Part shown: piece by piece, positions 20,451 to 33,008 of the stretch | Layout of the letters: every line of letters begins with the position of its first letter | How positions within the stretch are numbered: the stretch's first letter is position 1 | Assembly: GCF_001659605.2 (NCBI RefSeq) | Contig: NC_035176.2 | Location: forward strand, 28,204,716-28,268,715 | Origin: Manihot esculenta | Taxonomy: Eukaryota > Streptophyta > Magnoliopsida > Malpighiales > Euphorbiaceae | DNA length: 64,000 bases | Direction: 5' to 3' | Program-made: the position numbers and the translations under genes | The notes under the pieces: model-generated | The model's input: the letters and a program-made list of their open reading frames with translations, nothing else | Databases searched by the model: none | What the model was told of the DNA's origin: nothing

Positions 20451-22796
20451 CAAGACCTCAGTTAGGCACAAAACCAGCTGAGATGACGAAGCGACAGTAA
20501 GGCCAATGAGCCTGAATCTTATCCAAGACCTCAGTTAGGCACAAAACCAGCTGAGATGACGAAGCAACAGTAAGGCCAATGAGCCTGAACCTTGCGCAAG
20601 ACCTCCTAAGGGAGCAAAGAAAGCCGGCGGGCCCCGAGGTCACCCCGGAACAAAAAAGGCCAGGATCTCGTGAGATCTCCTGGAGCACAAACAGCCGGCA
20701 GGGCCCCGAGGTCACCCCGGAACAAAAACAGCCAGGATCCCGTAAGATCTCCTGGAGTAAAAACAGCCGGCGAGGCCCCGAGGTCATCCCGGAAAAAAGC
20801 AAAGAAGACCGGGATCCCCTAGAACTCCCGGGAAAACAAAATAAAAAACAATCGGCGGGCCCCGAGGTCACCCCGGAACAACAACAGCCAGGATCCCGTA
20901 AGATCTCCTGGGGCAAAAACAACCGGCGGGGCCCCGAGGTCACCCCGGAACAAAAACAGCCAGGATCCCGTAAGATCTCCTGGAGCAAAAACAGCCGGCG
21001 AGGCCCCGAGGTCATCCCGGAAAAAAGCAAAGAAGACCGGGATCCCTTAGAACTCCCGGGAAAATAAAATAAAAACGGCCGGTGAGGATCTTAAAAGACC
21101 TCCCGGAGCATGAAGACCGGGATCCCCTAGAACTCCCGGGAAAACAAAGAAGACCGGGATCCCCTAGAACTCCCGAGAAAATAAAATAAAAACGGCCGGC
21201 GAAGATCTCCAAGATCTCCCGGAGCAACAAAGACCAGGATCCCAAAGATCTCCTGGCAAAAGAAGACCTCCCTGAGAAGACCTCAATGAGGTCCAGGCAA
21301 AAGAAGACCTCACTGAGGTCCTGGCAAAAGAAGACCTCACTGAGGTCCTGGCATGAGAAGACCTCACTGAGGTCTTGGCAAAAGAAGACCTCACTGAGGT
21401 CCTGGCATGAGAAGACCTCACTGAGGTCCTGGCAAAAGAAGACCTCACTGAGGTCCTGGCATGAGAAGACCTCACTGAGGTCCTGGCAAAAGAAGACCTC
21501 ACTGAGGTCTCACTGAGGTCCTGGCATGAGAAGACCTCAATGAGGTCCTGGCAAAAGAAGACCTCACTGAGGTCCTGGCATGAGAAGACCTCACTGAGGT
21601 CCTGGCATGAGAAGACCTCACTGAGGTCCTGGCATGAGAAGACCTCACTGAGGTCCTGGCAAAAGAAGACCTCAATGAGGCAGAAGACCTCAATGAGGCA
21701 GAAGACCTCACTGAGGCAGAAGACCTCAATGAGGCGGAAGACCTCAAAGAGGCGGAAGACCTCAATGAGGCAGAAGACCTCAATGAGGCAGAAGACCTCA
21801 AAGAGGCAGAAGACCTCACTGAGGCAGAAGACCTCGGAGAGGCAAAAGACCTCACTGAGGCAGAAGACCTCAATGAGGCAGAAGACCTCAATGAGGCAGA
21901 AGACCTCACTGAGAGGTAGAAGACCTCATTGAGAGATAGAAGACCTCACTGAGGTAGAAGACCTCACTGAGGTAGAAGACCAGCGAAGATCTCAAAGATC
22001 TCCCAGAGCAAAAATAGCCGGAATCCCCAAGATCATCCGGTGCTACAAGCAAAAACAACTCATAAGAACATAGTTCTGATCTCACATAAAAGATTGGGGC
22101 ACGGGACCATAAATGAAAAAGCTAAACTCCGACCTCCCAAAGGAGCTCGAATCATCAGGTAGAGAGAATTTGATCTCACACAACAACAAAAAGTGTCAAA
22201 ACACCATGACGATCTCAAGAAAATGAGCTCGGTACTGGTAAACACAATAGATAGCCGGAATAAGGCTCAACAAGAGAGCAAGAAATTAAGTCTGACTTCA
22301 TAAAAGAGCTCGGGGCACCAAAGTGAAGAAAGTGAAATTCCAAACTTCGGAGCTCGCGATATAGACACCATCACAGGCTATAGGCACAAAAGCCTAAGCG
22401 AAAAGCAAAGAACCGAGCTCCCAGCTCGGATGAACTCGCAACAGGAAAACACTCGAGTAGAATAAAGCTAAATACAGAAGAAATAACAGAGAACCAAGGG
22501 CAATCATAAGAGGCACCGACCTCGAGAATTGACCGCTCACACTAAACCAACTCAGCTGACCTAGAGAAAGGTTCAGGCAACAAAGAGCCCGCAAATCGCT
22601 CGAGAGAAGACAACCCATAAATACTCAAGGGCAAAAAACATACACGAGAATCCAACGCTCAGACAAAAATAATAAAAAGGCAAGAAAGGGATACTTTCGA
22701 CAAGAGTAGTTCTCAGACCACACGGTCATGAATAGAGTTTAAAGATTTATCCCCTCACCAGTCATGAAATAACTGCTGAGGAGATAAAGGGGCAAT
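20451..22796 (+). mobile_element. 3' internal region of a second LTR retrotransposon (tandem-repeat rich)
   Basis: Starts with two 73-bp copies (period from 20451 to 20524), then several degenerate units of about 70-90 bp with the blocks GCCCCGAGGTCACCCCGGAA and GGATCCCGTAAGATCTCC, then two minisatellite arrays. From 22030 it is non-repetitive and purine-rich, ending with the polypurine-like GATAAAGGGGCAAT directly before an LTR-like start (TGATGATCGC). Such long non-coding, tandem-repeat 3' regions are typical of Tat/Athila-type Ty3/gypsy elements. No gag or pol and no left LTR were found, so this is a 5'-truncated copy. The repeat-derived ORFs (for example 20579-21067) are not taken as genes. 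Confidence 0.65.
21268..21975 (+). repeat. Two adjoining minisatellites (27-bp then 18-bp units) of palindromes
   Basis: From about 21268 to 21660 the unit is 27 bp, roughly GAAGACCTCACTGAGGTCCTGGCAA/T variants, about 14 copies. From 21661 to about 21975 it shrinks to 18 bp (GAAGACCTCAATGAGGCA type), about 17 copies. Each long unit holds the interrupted palindrome GACCTCA-N-TGAGGTC. Because 27 and 18 are multiples of three, long ORFs appear on both strands by chance. Confidence 0.9.
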
Positions 22797-23531
22797 TGAT
22801 GATCGCTAGATTTCTTCACCCCGGTCTAAAAGGCCAGGCCCATGAAAACAGTCCATGATCCGCAGGCTTCAATATTCCCCTCGAGAGTCAGGTCCAGTCT
22901 GCTCAGTCACAAGGCCGGACTCCGCCTAGACTCCTCAATCAAGCCGGCCCAAACCTCTTGGCCCAGTAATCAGGCCCTCACCAGGCTCAACTTCAGCCCT
23001 ACCATTCAACCCAGCCCGGAAAGGGGAAAATGACCAAGATGCCCCGCTGGTAGGTCCTTCCGCATGCGTATCAGAGGAGAATCAGAGGCTGTTACACATG
23101 GAGCAGGCGCCTGATATCCTCGTACGCCCATATCTGTATGGCAGAGACGCGTGGCCCAATCATAGGAGAGCCGTTGTACGTCACCAGCAAGCAGAAAGAA
23201 AGGATAAAAGGGATACCCCTCTAGAGAGATAGACCAAGCTCTCTTCTTCTTCCTTCCCCTTCCTGGACACCATTTTTATTCTTTCAGCAACCCTTGCCTA
23301 AATACATTACTCTTACGCATGAAACCTGACTCGAGCGTCGGAGGGCCTCCACCGGGGCACCCCCGGTAGGCCCCTGACCATTCTTTCTTATTTTACAGGT
23401 CCTTTCACCAGGTAGAACATGGAGAGACTCACCAGGGAGCCCAGCAAGAAGGGACCCAGAAGAAAACCAGATCTATCATGGACCAGGAGGAGGAAGAGAT
23501 TTATCACTTTGTATTAAGGTGAAAACTATCA
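22797..23531 (+). repeat. LTR (probably the 3' LTR) of the tandem-repeat-rich element
   Basis: Begins TGATGATCGC right after a polypurine-like tract. It contains a TATA-like GATAAAAG near 23203 and a GC-rich R/U5-like block (GAGCGTCGGAGGGCC) near 23332. The end is uncertain: ATCA occurs at 23503-23506 and at 23528-23531, either of which would pair with the TGAT start. A short frame beginning MERLTREPSKK (from 23419) is not considered a gene. No target duplication could be confirmed because the 5' side is missing. Confidence 0.55.
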
Positions 23532-25022
23532 TGTAATAATGTTTTTTTGTTTAACTGAAAATTGATGATTGAAGTATAATTTGAAATTTCTCAAATTTAC
23601 TTAGATGTATTTACCACTAAATTAAATATGTGAATACTAAGTAATAATACCTTTCTCAAATTTACTTAGATGTATTTATCACCAAATTAAATATATAAAT
23701 GCTAAGTAATAATACCTTTAATAATAGGTCTATTGTTTTATTAAAATAAAATAAATCTATATGTCATGTCATATAGATTATTATAAAAAATTTATTAGAT
23801 AAATAAATTTAAATTTTTAGATAATTCATGTTTATATTTAAATTTTAAATAATAAAATTAAATATTTTCTAACTCATTATAATTATTGCAAAGAAAATTA
23901 AATTAAATATAATAAAATTAATGATAAATTATAATAAATTAATAAAATAATTGTTAGTATATATATATTTTATTTTAATAATATTATTTTTTATTAATTT
24001 TATTATATATTTCCTCTTTCTATTTTTATATACAAAATTAATAAAAAATTAAAATGAAAACTTTATAAAATAACATATAACATTTTATTTAATATTACTG
24101 ATACGGTTTCAATACATTAAAAATATTCACATACTTATAATGCTGAGAAAAATATTTAATGAAATATTTTAATATATAGTATTTAAATATATAATATTTT
24201 TATGAATGGTAATTTATTTATAATAAATATTTATTTAATATAATAAAATTATTTGAACCAAATTAATATAATAGTATTAGAATCGTTTTGAATAAAAAAA
24301 TTATGCGAAACTAATGAATTTGCTAAAAACAGAACTGTCTGTGAGATACGGATTAAAACCACATGGGACACTAACAAATTAAGGGTTTGATTTTAATTTA
24401 GTAATTGTATCCATTTAACACATGAATGGTATATGAGATAGAAAGCAGTACATACCTAACTTAATAAACTCTTAAATAATATGGATTAATATTTTGGATT
24501 AGGGCGGTAGATTTAAAAATTATTTAATTTAATATTATATGATTAATATAAAATAGAATTTTAAAAGAATTGACTTTATTTTCAAAATTTTAAATTTAAG
24601 ATACATATAAATATGAGAAATTTCATAAACCTTTGTACTTTTTTTTTCAATAGTCTCTAATGATATTCAAATTGAAATCGTGAGGGTTTTAAGAAGTAAA
24701 TTATTGAAATTGAGTAACTAAGAAACAAATTCAAAGTTAAGATTAAAGATTTTACTTTTAAATTTCTTTTGAAAAGTGTTGGTTGCTTGATTTCATTTGG
24801 ATTTCTGAAATTCTAGCAACACTGTTAGTTCATCAACAGGAGATCATTTGAATAAACATGAGAAAAGTTTCTGTAATGAAGAATCTGAACCAAGGCAAGC
24901 TCATGAACCAAGCTTCTTGCAGCGCCCACATTCTTATTCTTGACAAGTTAGTAAATTTCAATCTTGATGTATGCAACTATGGAGATCACAGTGATCACAT
25001 TCTTGCAAATTGTTCAAAGCTC
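23532..25022. other. AT-rich intergenic stretch
   Basis: Strongly AT-rich with no coding signal on either strand. The part next to 25022 is the likely 3' UTR of the neprosin-family gene. Confidence 0.6.
23587..23716. repeat. 65-bp tandem duplication
   Basis: Two copies with a period of 65 bp, each starting TTTCTCAAATTTACTTAGAT and ending AAGTAATAATACC, with a few substitutions between them. It is intergenic. Confidence 0.85.
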
Positions 25023-26996
25023 TCAAGGGCATACAGGATTCTGGCCAGGCCCTCCAAAATAGAACTCAGGATCTTCAACATAATCTCCAACGTATAATGT
25101 TCTATAGCAGTCGTACTCATCTGAGAAAGTGGAAACCCACTCTGGAAACTTTAAGATGAGAGAATTTTCCCGGATTCGTAATCTCCTCACAGCTCCTGAA
25201 TTGCCAAATATACTATCAGGAAATTGTCCATTACCCATAGCTGTCCTAGTGTGGGGCGGATGCCCTAACTTTAAGCTGTACACCTCGCCACCCCACTCAG
25301 CCGCCTCTGCATTTCCATGCAACAACGTAAACAAGTTGGGAGGCCAGTAACCCAAGTTGATTTTCTCTCCATACTGTACCCACCAGTTGTTTGTAGCTGG
25401 ATCCTAAAACCAGGAATCAAAAAAATTTTCAGAAGATCAACAATGTGGAATAAGGCCTAGAACAACTAACAGCTGCTAAGACAACTTATGCCTACTAAAA
25501 CAACTAGTATTTTGCTGGACAGGGCCAAAAAAAAGTCCACAAATGGAGATCTTGCCTTGAAGATGTAAAGAGTTATTTGATATGGAAGTCCAGAAGGGAC
25601 TGACAGAGGATAAATTGCTGCACCAAGAGCAACTTCACTGCTAGTTTGAACAAAACCAGGGCAGGTGAGATCGAAGCAACCTGTTTTCTTTGATCCATCA
25701 GCCTGGTTTCCAGACAACAGCAACAGAGAATTTAGTAGTCAACTATTGTAGAGAGCTTGACAATGCATCACATGAGAAATTTTTACTGGTTGAATGGAGG
25801 CATGAACTTACTGTCCAATATACAAATAATCTAGTTTGTCTGTCTCCATAGACGCTTGGATTAACCTGAGAAGTTGAATAGAATTTGGAATCAACACATT
25901 TAATGCATAAAAATGGATACCGAGTTTGCATAGACCAGTAGTGTAAATACTTGACGGTTTCCACGTGAAATTCTATGTATTTACACTCCTAGTCCAGTCC
26001 ATGTAGATCCGGTTAATGTAAGAATTGCAAGTGTATGTGCTAACCGCCCATCCAGATTCTAGACTTTCAAAATCATAGTAAGGCCCACTTTTCAGACTAA
26101 TTTGAGAAGTACTATACTCATCATCAGATTCAACAAAAGGATTCCAAACTTTGATGTCTCCTTTAACTCCTGAGTAACTGTAACCTACTGTGAGCAGAAT
26201 TGACATCTGCTTCACATAACACAGAGTCAGATTCTGCTTCAAGATAATAACATAAGCCATGAAATGCAAGAAGAGAAACAAGTGAAGCATACAGAGCGAT
26301 TGGACAGCCTGAGGTTTGAGGTTTCTTTGTTAGGAGTCGAAAAGCTAGGCTTCTTCCTTCCATAGTCTTCAATTGAACTTGTTTTGAGCAATTCCTTTTC
26401 CTGGAACCTTCGAATTGGAATTGTTCCCTTAGGACAGCTTCCACTTTTCTGCCACACCTGTGATGTTATAGTCACAGGAGAGTCTTCATTATTCCTTTTG
26501 TTCATTGTTTTTGTTCTGCTTGCTGCTTCTGTTGATGTTTCCATTGTTGGATCATAACTGGGTGCCATCTGAAAAGAGCCCACATTTACAATCGAAGTTT
26601 AAACAAGAATATTTTTGAGAAAGTAAAGAAATATTATATTCTGACCTGAATGGTGTGATTCTTGAGAGCAGGATGATCGAAAGCTGGTTGTTTATAGATA
26701 TCAACACAATCGATAATGTCACCATCTTCACTCTACAGGCAGGTATAATGATTCAGTGACTCTAGAAAAGTAACTATACAAGCTAGCAAGCTAATGGTTG
26801 TCAGAATTTAGCAGAAGAATTTTACCTGAATGCTCATTACTGCAAGACTTTTGAGACGATTTATTTTCCTTTGAGATTCCAAAATCTTCTTTTCTGTGAT
26901 CATCTTGCTCTCCAGAGCTCCAAATCCATAAAAAATCATCCCCAGAATGATCATTCCTTCAATCACCAACCCATAAGAACAATACCTTTTTACCAT
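25023..26996 (-). CDS. Neprosin-family protein (DUF239 with DUF4409 propeptide)
   Basis: Seven exons on the minus strand: 26996-26826, 26732-26646, 26568-26293, 26209-26045, 25865-25812, 25702-25556 and 25403-25023. The product is 426 aa. All junctions are phase 0. Introns are GT-AG except intron 6, which starts GC (TTCAAG/GCAAGA). The N-terminus is hydrophobic after a short basic start, like a signal peptide. The propeptide has [19 protein letters not shown]. The peptidase domain has [44 protein letters not shown] and the family C-terminus [10 protein letters not shown]. Neprosin is a secreted prolyl endopeptidase (peptidase G3) with two catalytic glutamates. By position these would be E229 and E340 (or E336) here. 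The substrate of this protein is unknown. Confidence 0.88.
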
Positions 26997-26999
26997 TTA

Positions 27000-28140
27000 G
27001 TGCTAATTTCAAACAGATTCCGTTCAATCAAATCTATAAAAATATCCAATGATGAATGAACTTTAATGTGATGTAATCATCATACACAATGCTGATGCTA
27101 CAAATATATAGATGTATATAAAATTCAAATTCAAAAACGCACACAAAATTTTCATGATTCACCTTCTAATCATCCATTCTACGTTTGCATTTGCATCAAC
27201 ACGTCAATTTGAATGAAGTGGGTGTTAAAAGCTAAGCTCAGCATACGTTGCTGCTAATTTTCCTGATGCAGGACTTGAGCTCTGACCACTCAACCGCAGC
27301 CGAATTGCAGTGCATGGCTCAGGATTGACAAACCTCTGATCCTAATTCTTATAGCCAAGGACCTGTAAGCCTGATTCAAATGGATTTTTCTCAGAGTTCG
27401 GTTTGATTTTTATAATATATAGATACATAACTTTTTTTTATTCATTTCTTTGTAAAAGAATATGCAATGATTTTGGTTCAAATAAAAAAATTTTTCATCT
27501 TCATAATTTTTATAAAAATAATTTTCAATCAAAACCATTAAAAACCAATTCTATATAGACCAAAATCATTGATTTGATTTAAATCAAACCGGTTTAAGTA
27601 TATGATAATAACTTGTCCATTTTTTTCAAATGAGTAATTAAGCTGTCAATAACAAAACCTAAACCCCAATGCTACTTAAAGTAATAGTTGCATTGGCTAA
27701 TTAGACATAAGGTATTCCCAAAACATTGCCTATTCAACAAAATATGGTATGTATCACTTGGAGTTGGAAACTAACAATATCAAACTCCTTAAAATAGAAT
27801 ATTAAAAAAAGCCAATCCCCAAAAGCTATTTGTGATTGAGATAGGTAGATTAAGGCTATAATTTAGACTTACATAAGCGAATCGAAAGGTAATTCTCATC
27901 TAAATCGAATCTACATAAACACTGATGATTTGATATTCAGATTCAGATTCAGATTCACACAGACGCATTGATGATCTGAAATCTAAAAAAGAGTAAAATT
28001 TAGAGTATATATCTGTAAGTTTAATCTGAATAGTTCACGTACTCTTTCTTTATTCTTTCTTTCTTTTGTCCTCTAATGACATATAACCGTCATCCTTCTA
28101 CAGCAGTGTCACATGTCGCATGTCGCTATCATACAGAACT
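27000..28140. other. Upstream region of the neprosin-family gene; AT-rich, no gene
   Basis: TATA-like sequences on the minus strand lie near 27030-27045 and 27100-27120, but neither can be singled out. A short (TTCAGA)n run lies near 27940. No coding signal. Confidence 0.5.
27397..27594. mobile_element. MITE-like inverted-repeat insertion
   Basis: The ends are inverted copies: CGGTTTGATTTTTA at the left and AAATCAAACCGG at the right, about 200 bp apart with AT-rich DNA between. No clear target duplication was found, so the boundaries are approximate. Confidence 0.4.
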
Positions 28141-28500
28141 TTCCTTATGGACATTTCAATGTGGAGGGGTTTGTTTTCCATTGACTCAGGTAAGTTAGAT
28201 CCTTTTTATTAGGTCCGAACCCAGTGGCGGAGTCAAGAGCTTCCCTTTGGTAGGGCACCGGCTGCGCCGCTGCGGCACCTTCATCCCCTTTCAAAGCATT
28301 TTCCGGTCGCCGGTACGGCACGTGCCCCCTTGCCGTACCTTCCCTCCGCCCCTGTCCGAATCCCATTCTACACGACATGCTCAAACATGGTCTGGACTGC
28401 ATGTTAGAAGACAGGTTTATGTAATGGACTCTGATAAATTATGGCCTGACTTTTCTACATGGGCTCGATTATAGCCCGAATAACAAAAATCCGACAGTCA
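28141..28500. other. GC-rich patch of unknown origin
   Basis: About 200 bp (28205-28400) are clearly more GC-rich than the surrounding AT-rich DNA. Open frames exist on both strands but match no family I recognise. The GTGGCGGAGTC motif near its left end resembles transposon-derived sequence. It could be a relic of a mobile element. Confidence 0.4.
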
Positions 28501-31500
28501 TCAAATATGTAGTATAAATATATTTCATATATGAAATATGAAATTTCACGTAGGTTTCACAAAATATTTTATGTGTAAACTTGCTTAAGCAAGTTTTTCC
28601 TTCTAATCACAATTCATCTTTTAATAACAAGTCATTGGTAAGCCAGTGGAATGTCTGTCTCTTACAACATAAGTTATGATCTAAATTCTAACAAATTTTA
28701 TCTTTTTAAAGAAGGCAAACAACTTATTAATATTCAGAACCTTAAAATATACACCAATAGTTATACACGTAATATTTTGTCTAAATAAATATTTAACTAT
28801 TAAATTTATATTTAAAAAAATTAAATAAAACCTTCAAATTTTTAAAATATATAAATAAATTCTCATTTCTAATTCAGATTAAATGCCAAAAAAAATTATT
28901 TTAATTACTCAATAGTTTATGGTTAAATTTATATTTGCTAAGGCACCGTTTGTTTCATAAAAAATACTTTATTAATAAATTTTTAAGTCATTTTTCATAA
29001 CTTAAAATCCTTATTAAATCAAGTTTTTAAAATAGGAAAATATATATATTAATTTTGAAATATTTTTCTAAAATATAAAGTCATCTTTGAAATTAACAGC
29101 TTTTATCCTTTTAAAAATAATTCAAATTCTAAAACTTATGCCTTTTTAAAAATAATAAAATTTATTAAATAAAAAAAATACTATGCATAAATTGTTATAT
29201 CAATTTGCTAAACATGGTGTCAAAAGGTTGCAATCCTTATTAATATTTTTTTACACTTGCTCATAATCTAAGAAATTATCCTTACTATTATTAGTTAAAT
29301 TCATTTAATTATCTTACCCTAATTTATTTTCAATTTTAGAAAGTTTATAGAAACTAAGAAAATATTTCATCTTTCATCAATTTGTTGCTTAAATAATAAT
29401 TATAGAGACTTAACTTAGTTAACAAGAAAATTTATTTTGAATTTTCTTTTAAAAGAAAGAACAATATGATTGATTTTGCAATAACACTATTTTACTTTAT
29501 TTTCTGTTTGGAATTTTTTTTTTTAAAAAAAGGAAATTTCGAATTTTTTTAGAGGTTAATTAAACCCTTTTCCACATATATTTAGATTTTTTTAAAAAAT
29601 TATTAAAATGCCAAATGACTAAAAAAAAACAATTATACACATTTTCAATTTTCAATCAAAATAAAAAAATTTTCAATATTACTTTCAAATTTTGACATTA
29701 ATTTTATTAATCATAAATTATTTACTTCCAAAACCAATTCCATTAGAATAAAGAAATGAAATAATTAAAAAAAATTTACCAAAATTCAACTGAAATAATT
29801 AAAATTTTTGAAAATAAAAATTGAATCAAATTGAAATAAATAAAAAATTAAATCAAAATTTTAAATTAATTCGATTCCATTAGTTTTTTTGGATTTGAAT
29901 CGAATATTGTTGGCTCTTAACCCATCAATTTCATCTCATTTTATTTATTAAATTTGTAGATTTGATTGAGGTTTCCATTTTGCAACTTATTATAATTTGT
30001 TAATGAATGGAGAAATGTGTTGATTGAATTGAAAATCTTATTCAGATTCTTTTGAAATTTCTTTCCATGGAATGCATTTTTCTTTTGCTAGATCCATTCT
30101 TGGTTTTGGGTTTGAGTAACTCAAGAGAGAGATGTTGATAAAGAAATGAGTGTGAGAGATACAGATGAAGGGATGGAGAGATGAAAAGGAAAGAGAGAGA
30201 AATGAGAAAGACAAAGAATAAATGAGTAAATAGATAAACATTTAGATGGAGGAGAGAAGAAGGGTGAGAGAAATGGTTGATTATTTAAGAAATATTAAAG
30301 TTATTTTCTCTTGTAGGGACATTTTTAAATTAAAGTTATTTCCTCTTCTCAAGCAATTTTCCTTTTACCCTTTTAAAAATCTCCCTTACATAATATGTAA
30401 TATCTTCTTTACTCATAAGCTCATTTTCATTCTCTCTTAGCTTAAAAAATTACAAAAAAATCCATGGCCAAATAGAAAAGCCCTACAATACCAAAGGGTC
30501 TCTAAGGTCTAAAAAGAGAAAAAATTTAAAGTTCTTCAAATCTTAAAACCCAAATCCATTGACCTACTTCCGATTCGATATAGCTTACTAAAAACATTTT
30601 CCCTCTCCTTTGGATTTTCAATCTCCATAGCCAACTAAGAGATAGATTTATTTACTCCTCTAAAGTAGCCTAAGCCTTCTCAACCAATTGAAACTCGAGG
30701 AGTAAAACCAAGCAAAGGTAGCCACAAATCAAAACCTAAAGAACAGAGGGTGAAAAAAACTAATGGTTGCTTTAGAAAGGAAAAGGTTGGTCTTTCACAA
30801 TCAAGTTAGACCATCATCTCTAGAGCCAAGGTTCCATCAAATCGTCCCATTAGTTACCAATAAAAAGGATGTGTCTTGAACCCAAACCACTGCTCTCTTA
30901 TTTATAGATTTCATCACTCAAGAACATAGATCTAGGATCTATACTTGCAAATTCATCAAATCGTTTTTCTATTTTTTTTCTATCTTGAACTCTTTTTGAT
31001 GGTGAATACCATTTTTTCAAATTTATTGTTTCTAAGAATGTTCTTTACGAAGTATTTATTTTTTTACTCTTTGAAATAATGGTGTAAAATTTTCGTATAA
31101 ATTTCACTATATAATTTATTTTTTTAGTCCAAATAATACTCAAATTTTAGAGTATTGTAATTTTTTTTAAAATAAAACTATCGATTGTATTAATAAAATT
31201 CTATTAAATAAAGAGGGATATCGTTTCAAATAGAGAAACGGTCATACCTAATAAATTCTCTAGCTAAAGTATAAATAGTTAGAACTGATATTTCTCTTAG
31301 ATATTGTAATTTTAATATGCTAAATTTCTATAAAAAAAATAATAATTGAATATAAAGATTTATTTTAAGTATTTATATACAAATGGTATAAAAATAAAAA
31401 TTGATCTATAAAAATAACGAATAAAATTGATGTGATATTAAGATATAGTTGATTTAATCTAATTTAAAAATTACATAAATTATATATATTACAAAAATTA

Positions 31501-32400
31501 CAATCGGTGTACGTATTATATTTTACAATTAAATTTAATAAATAAATAATAATAAATTATTTAATATTTTTTTAATTAATCAAAATAAAATAATTTATAA
31601 TAAATATAATTATGAGTATTTTAAGTAATTTTATTATTTGTTATTCTCTCATTTTTATATATAATATATATAAATTATATGTAAAATAAAAATAATAAAA
31701 AATATATGAATTTAATAATAATAATAATTTAATTACATCAATATTAAAATTATTATTTTATTTCTAAATATAGTATATAAACAAAATACTAATTTTTATA
31801 TTTTTATATGCAAATTTTTTTTGTTTAATTTATTATTTTTTAAAAAATATAATTTAACTTAAAATAAAATTTAAATAAATAAAATTTAAATGTTAAAAAA
31901 TCTTTTAAAATAAAATTTAATTTAAGATTTTTTCAACCAACTTAAATTTAAATAGACTAGTAATATAATTAAATAATTAAATTAAAAAATTTAAATAACA
32001 ATAAATTGTAATTATTTAAAAAATAATTTAAATATTAAAAAAATTTCTACAATAAAATTTAATCAACTATAATTTAAATATTAAGAATTTTTTTGATTAA
32101 TTTGAATTTAAATATAATATTAATTTAATTAAATAATTAAATTTAAAAATAATAAAATTATAATTAACAAAGTATAATAGGAATCGTTTGTTCTAATATT
32201 ATCTACTACTTTTATATATAGTATATCTATTTTTATATATAGTATAAATTTAAGAATACATTTAAATAAAAAAAAAATTTTTTTTCGCTTGCCAAAAAAA
32301 TGGAGGATCAATGACGTAGCCCAAGAAGACAAGAAAGAGAAGAACGCCCGACAAGAAGCCCACCAGGAGGAAACTGCTGCTTCACTCTGAAGGCTCAAAC
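28501..32400. other. Long AT-rich intergenic stretch
   Basis: Very AT-rich, many homopolymer runs, no recognisable gene. It includes a fragment of the MITE family seen complete at 51511-51980. The short ORFs are by-products of low complexity. Confidence 0.6.
29800..29922 (+). mobile_element. Partial copy of the 51511-51980 MITE family
   Basis: Matches the right end of that element, including AAAATTTTAAATTAATT, GGATTTGAATCGAATATTG and a diverged terminus. The left half is not recognisable. Confidence 0.5.
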
Positions 32401-32418
32401 TGTGTGAACAAAACATTC

Positions 32419-32427
32419 CTATAAATC
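32419..32427 (+). promoter_or_regulatory. TATA box, glycosyltransferase gene
   Basis: CTATAAATC, followed about 25-35 bp later by a pyrimidine-rich leader (TTGTGTCTCTCAAATCTC) typical of plant transcription starts. It lies about 590 bp upstream of the start codon, with a predicted intron in the leader (32686-33006). Confidence 0.6.
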
Positions 32428-32685
32428 AGATTGATCTCACAAATTCACAACTCTTTTGTGTCTCTCAAATCTCATTCCCATACGTAATTTCTTCTTTCTC
32501 CATTTCATCCTCGCTTCTCACTGTTGGAGTTAAATCATCTTCCCTATTCTGTTCTCTTATTCACCGCCATTTCTATATCCTCCCTCTTTATCTCTCCGCT
32601 TATCTGCGTAATTCAAGCTCTGAATCAAGTGAAGGATCCATGTCTTTGTTAGTCTGTTTCGCTGCACACCATTAAAATTAACATG

Positions 32686-33006
32686 GTATGTTCACTTTTT
32701 TCTCCCATTTTCTCAATGATCCCATATCGCTGGATCTTGGGCTAGAAATTTGCATGTATGATTGAACCGCCATTTGCGTAACCCTTATGTGTATTTAACA
32801 CAAATTTCAATAGCTCTGTTACAAGGTAGCTGTGCTGGTAATGCAACATTAACTTCTAGATCTTGTTGATATGATTTTTTGGATTCTGGGTTTTTCACTT
32901 GGGAGATAAAGATGATGCTATTTGGATTTTGAGGCTTTAAAGCTTTCAGTGCCAAAAGGGTTTTCTGGGATTGGACCCGGAAGGTGAGATTTGTTTATCT
33001 TTGTAG
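32686..33006 (+). other. Predicted 5' UTR intron of the glycosyltransferase gene
   Basis: Donor ATG/GTATGT at 32686 and acceptor TTTGTAG/AG ending at 33006, just before the start codon at 33009. If spliced so, an upstream ATG (32683-32685) is placed five bases before the main ATG in a different frame. Using the next AG (ending 33008) would instead put it in frame. Confidence 0.5.
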
Positions 33007-33008
33007 AG

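Noticed and set aside
20458..21932. Long repetitive ORFs on both strands in the tandem-repeat region
   Set aside because: Unit lengths divisible by three keep frames open by chance. Products are simple repeats without start context or domain.
21268..21975. CRISPR-like array
   Set aside because: Units are contiguous without unique spacers and the genome is a plant. It is a minisatellite.
20407..23511. CTTTG at 20407-20411 and at 23507-23511 as a target duplication of the tandem-repeat-rich element
   Set aside because: The left copy is not next to a recognisable LTR start, and a 5-bp match by chance is easy. The left LTR is missing.
24858..25097. Plus-strand ORF of 79 aa overlapping the end of the neprosin-family gene
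   Set aside because: It is antisense to the last coding exon and 3' UTR, with no recognisable motif.
28145..28402. Minus-strand ORF of 85 aa in the GC-rich patch
   Set aside because: No family recognised; the plus strand is equally open. More likely GC-rich transposon-derived DNA.
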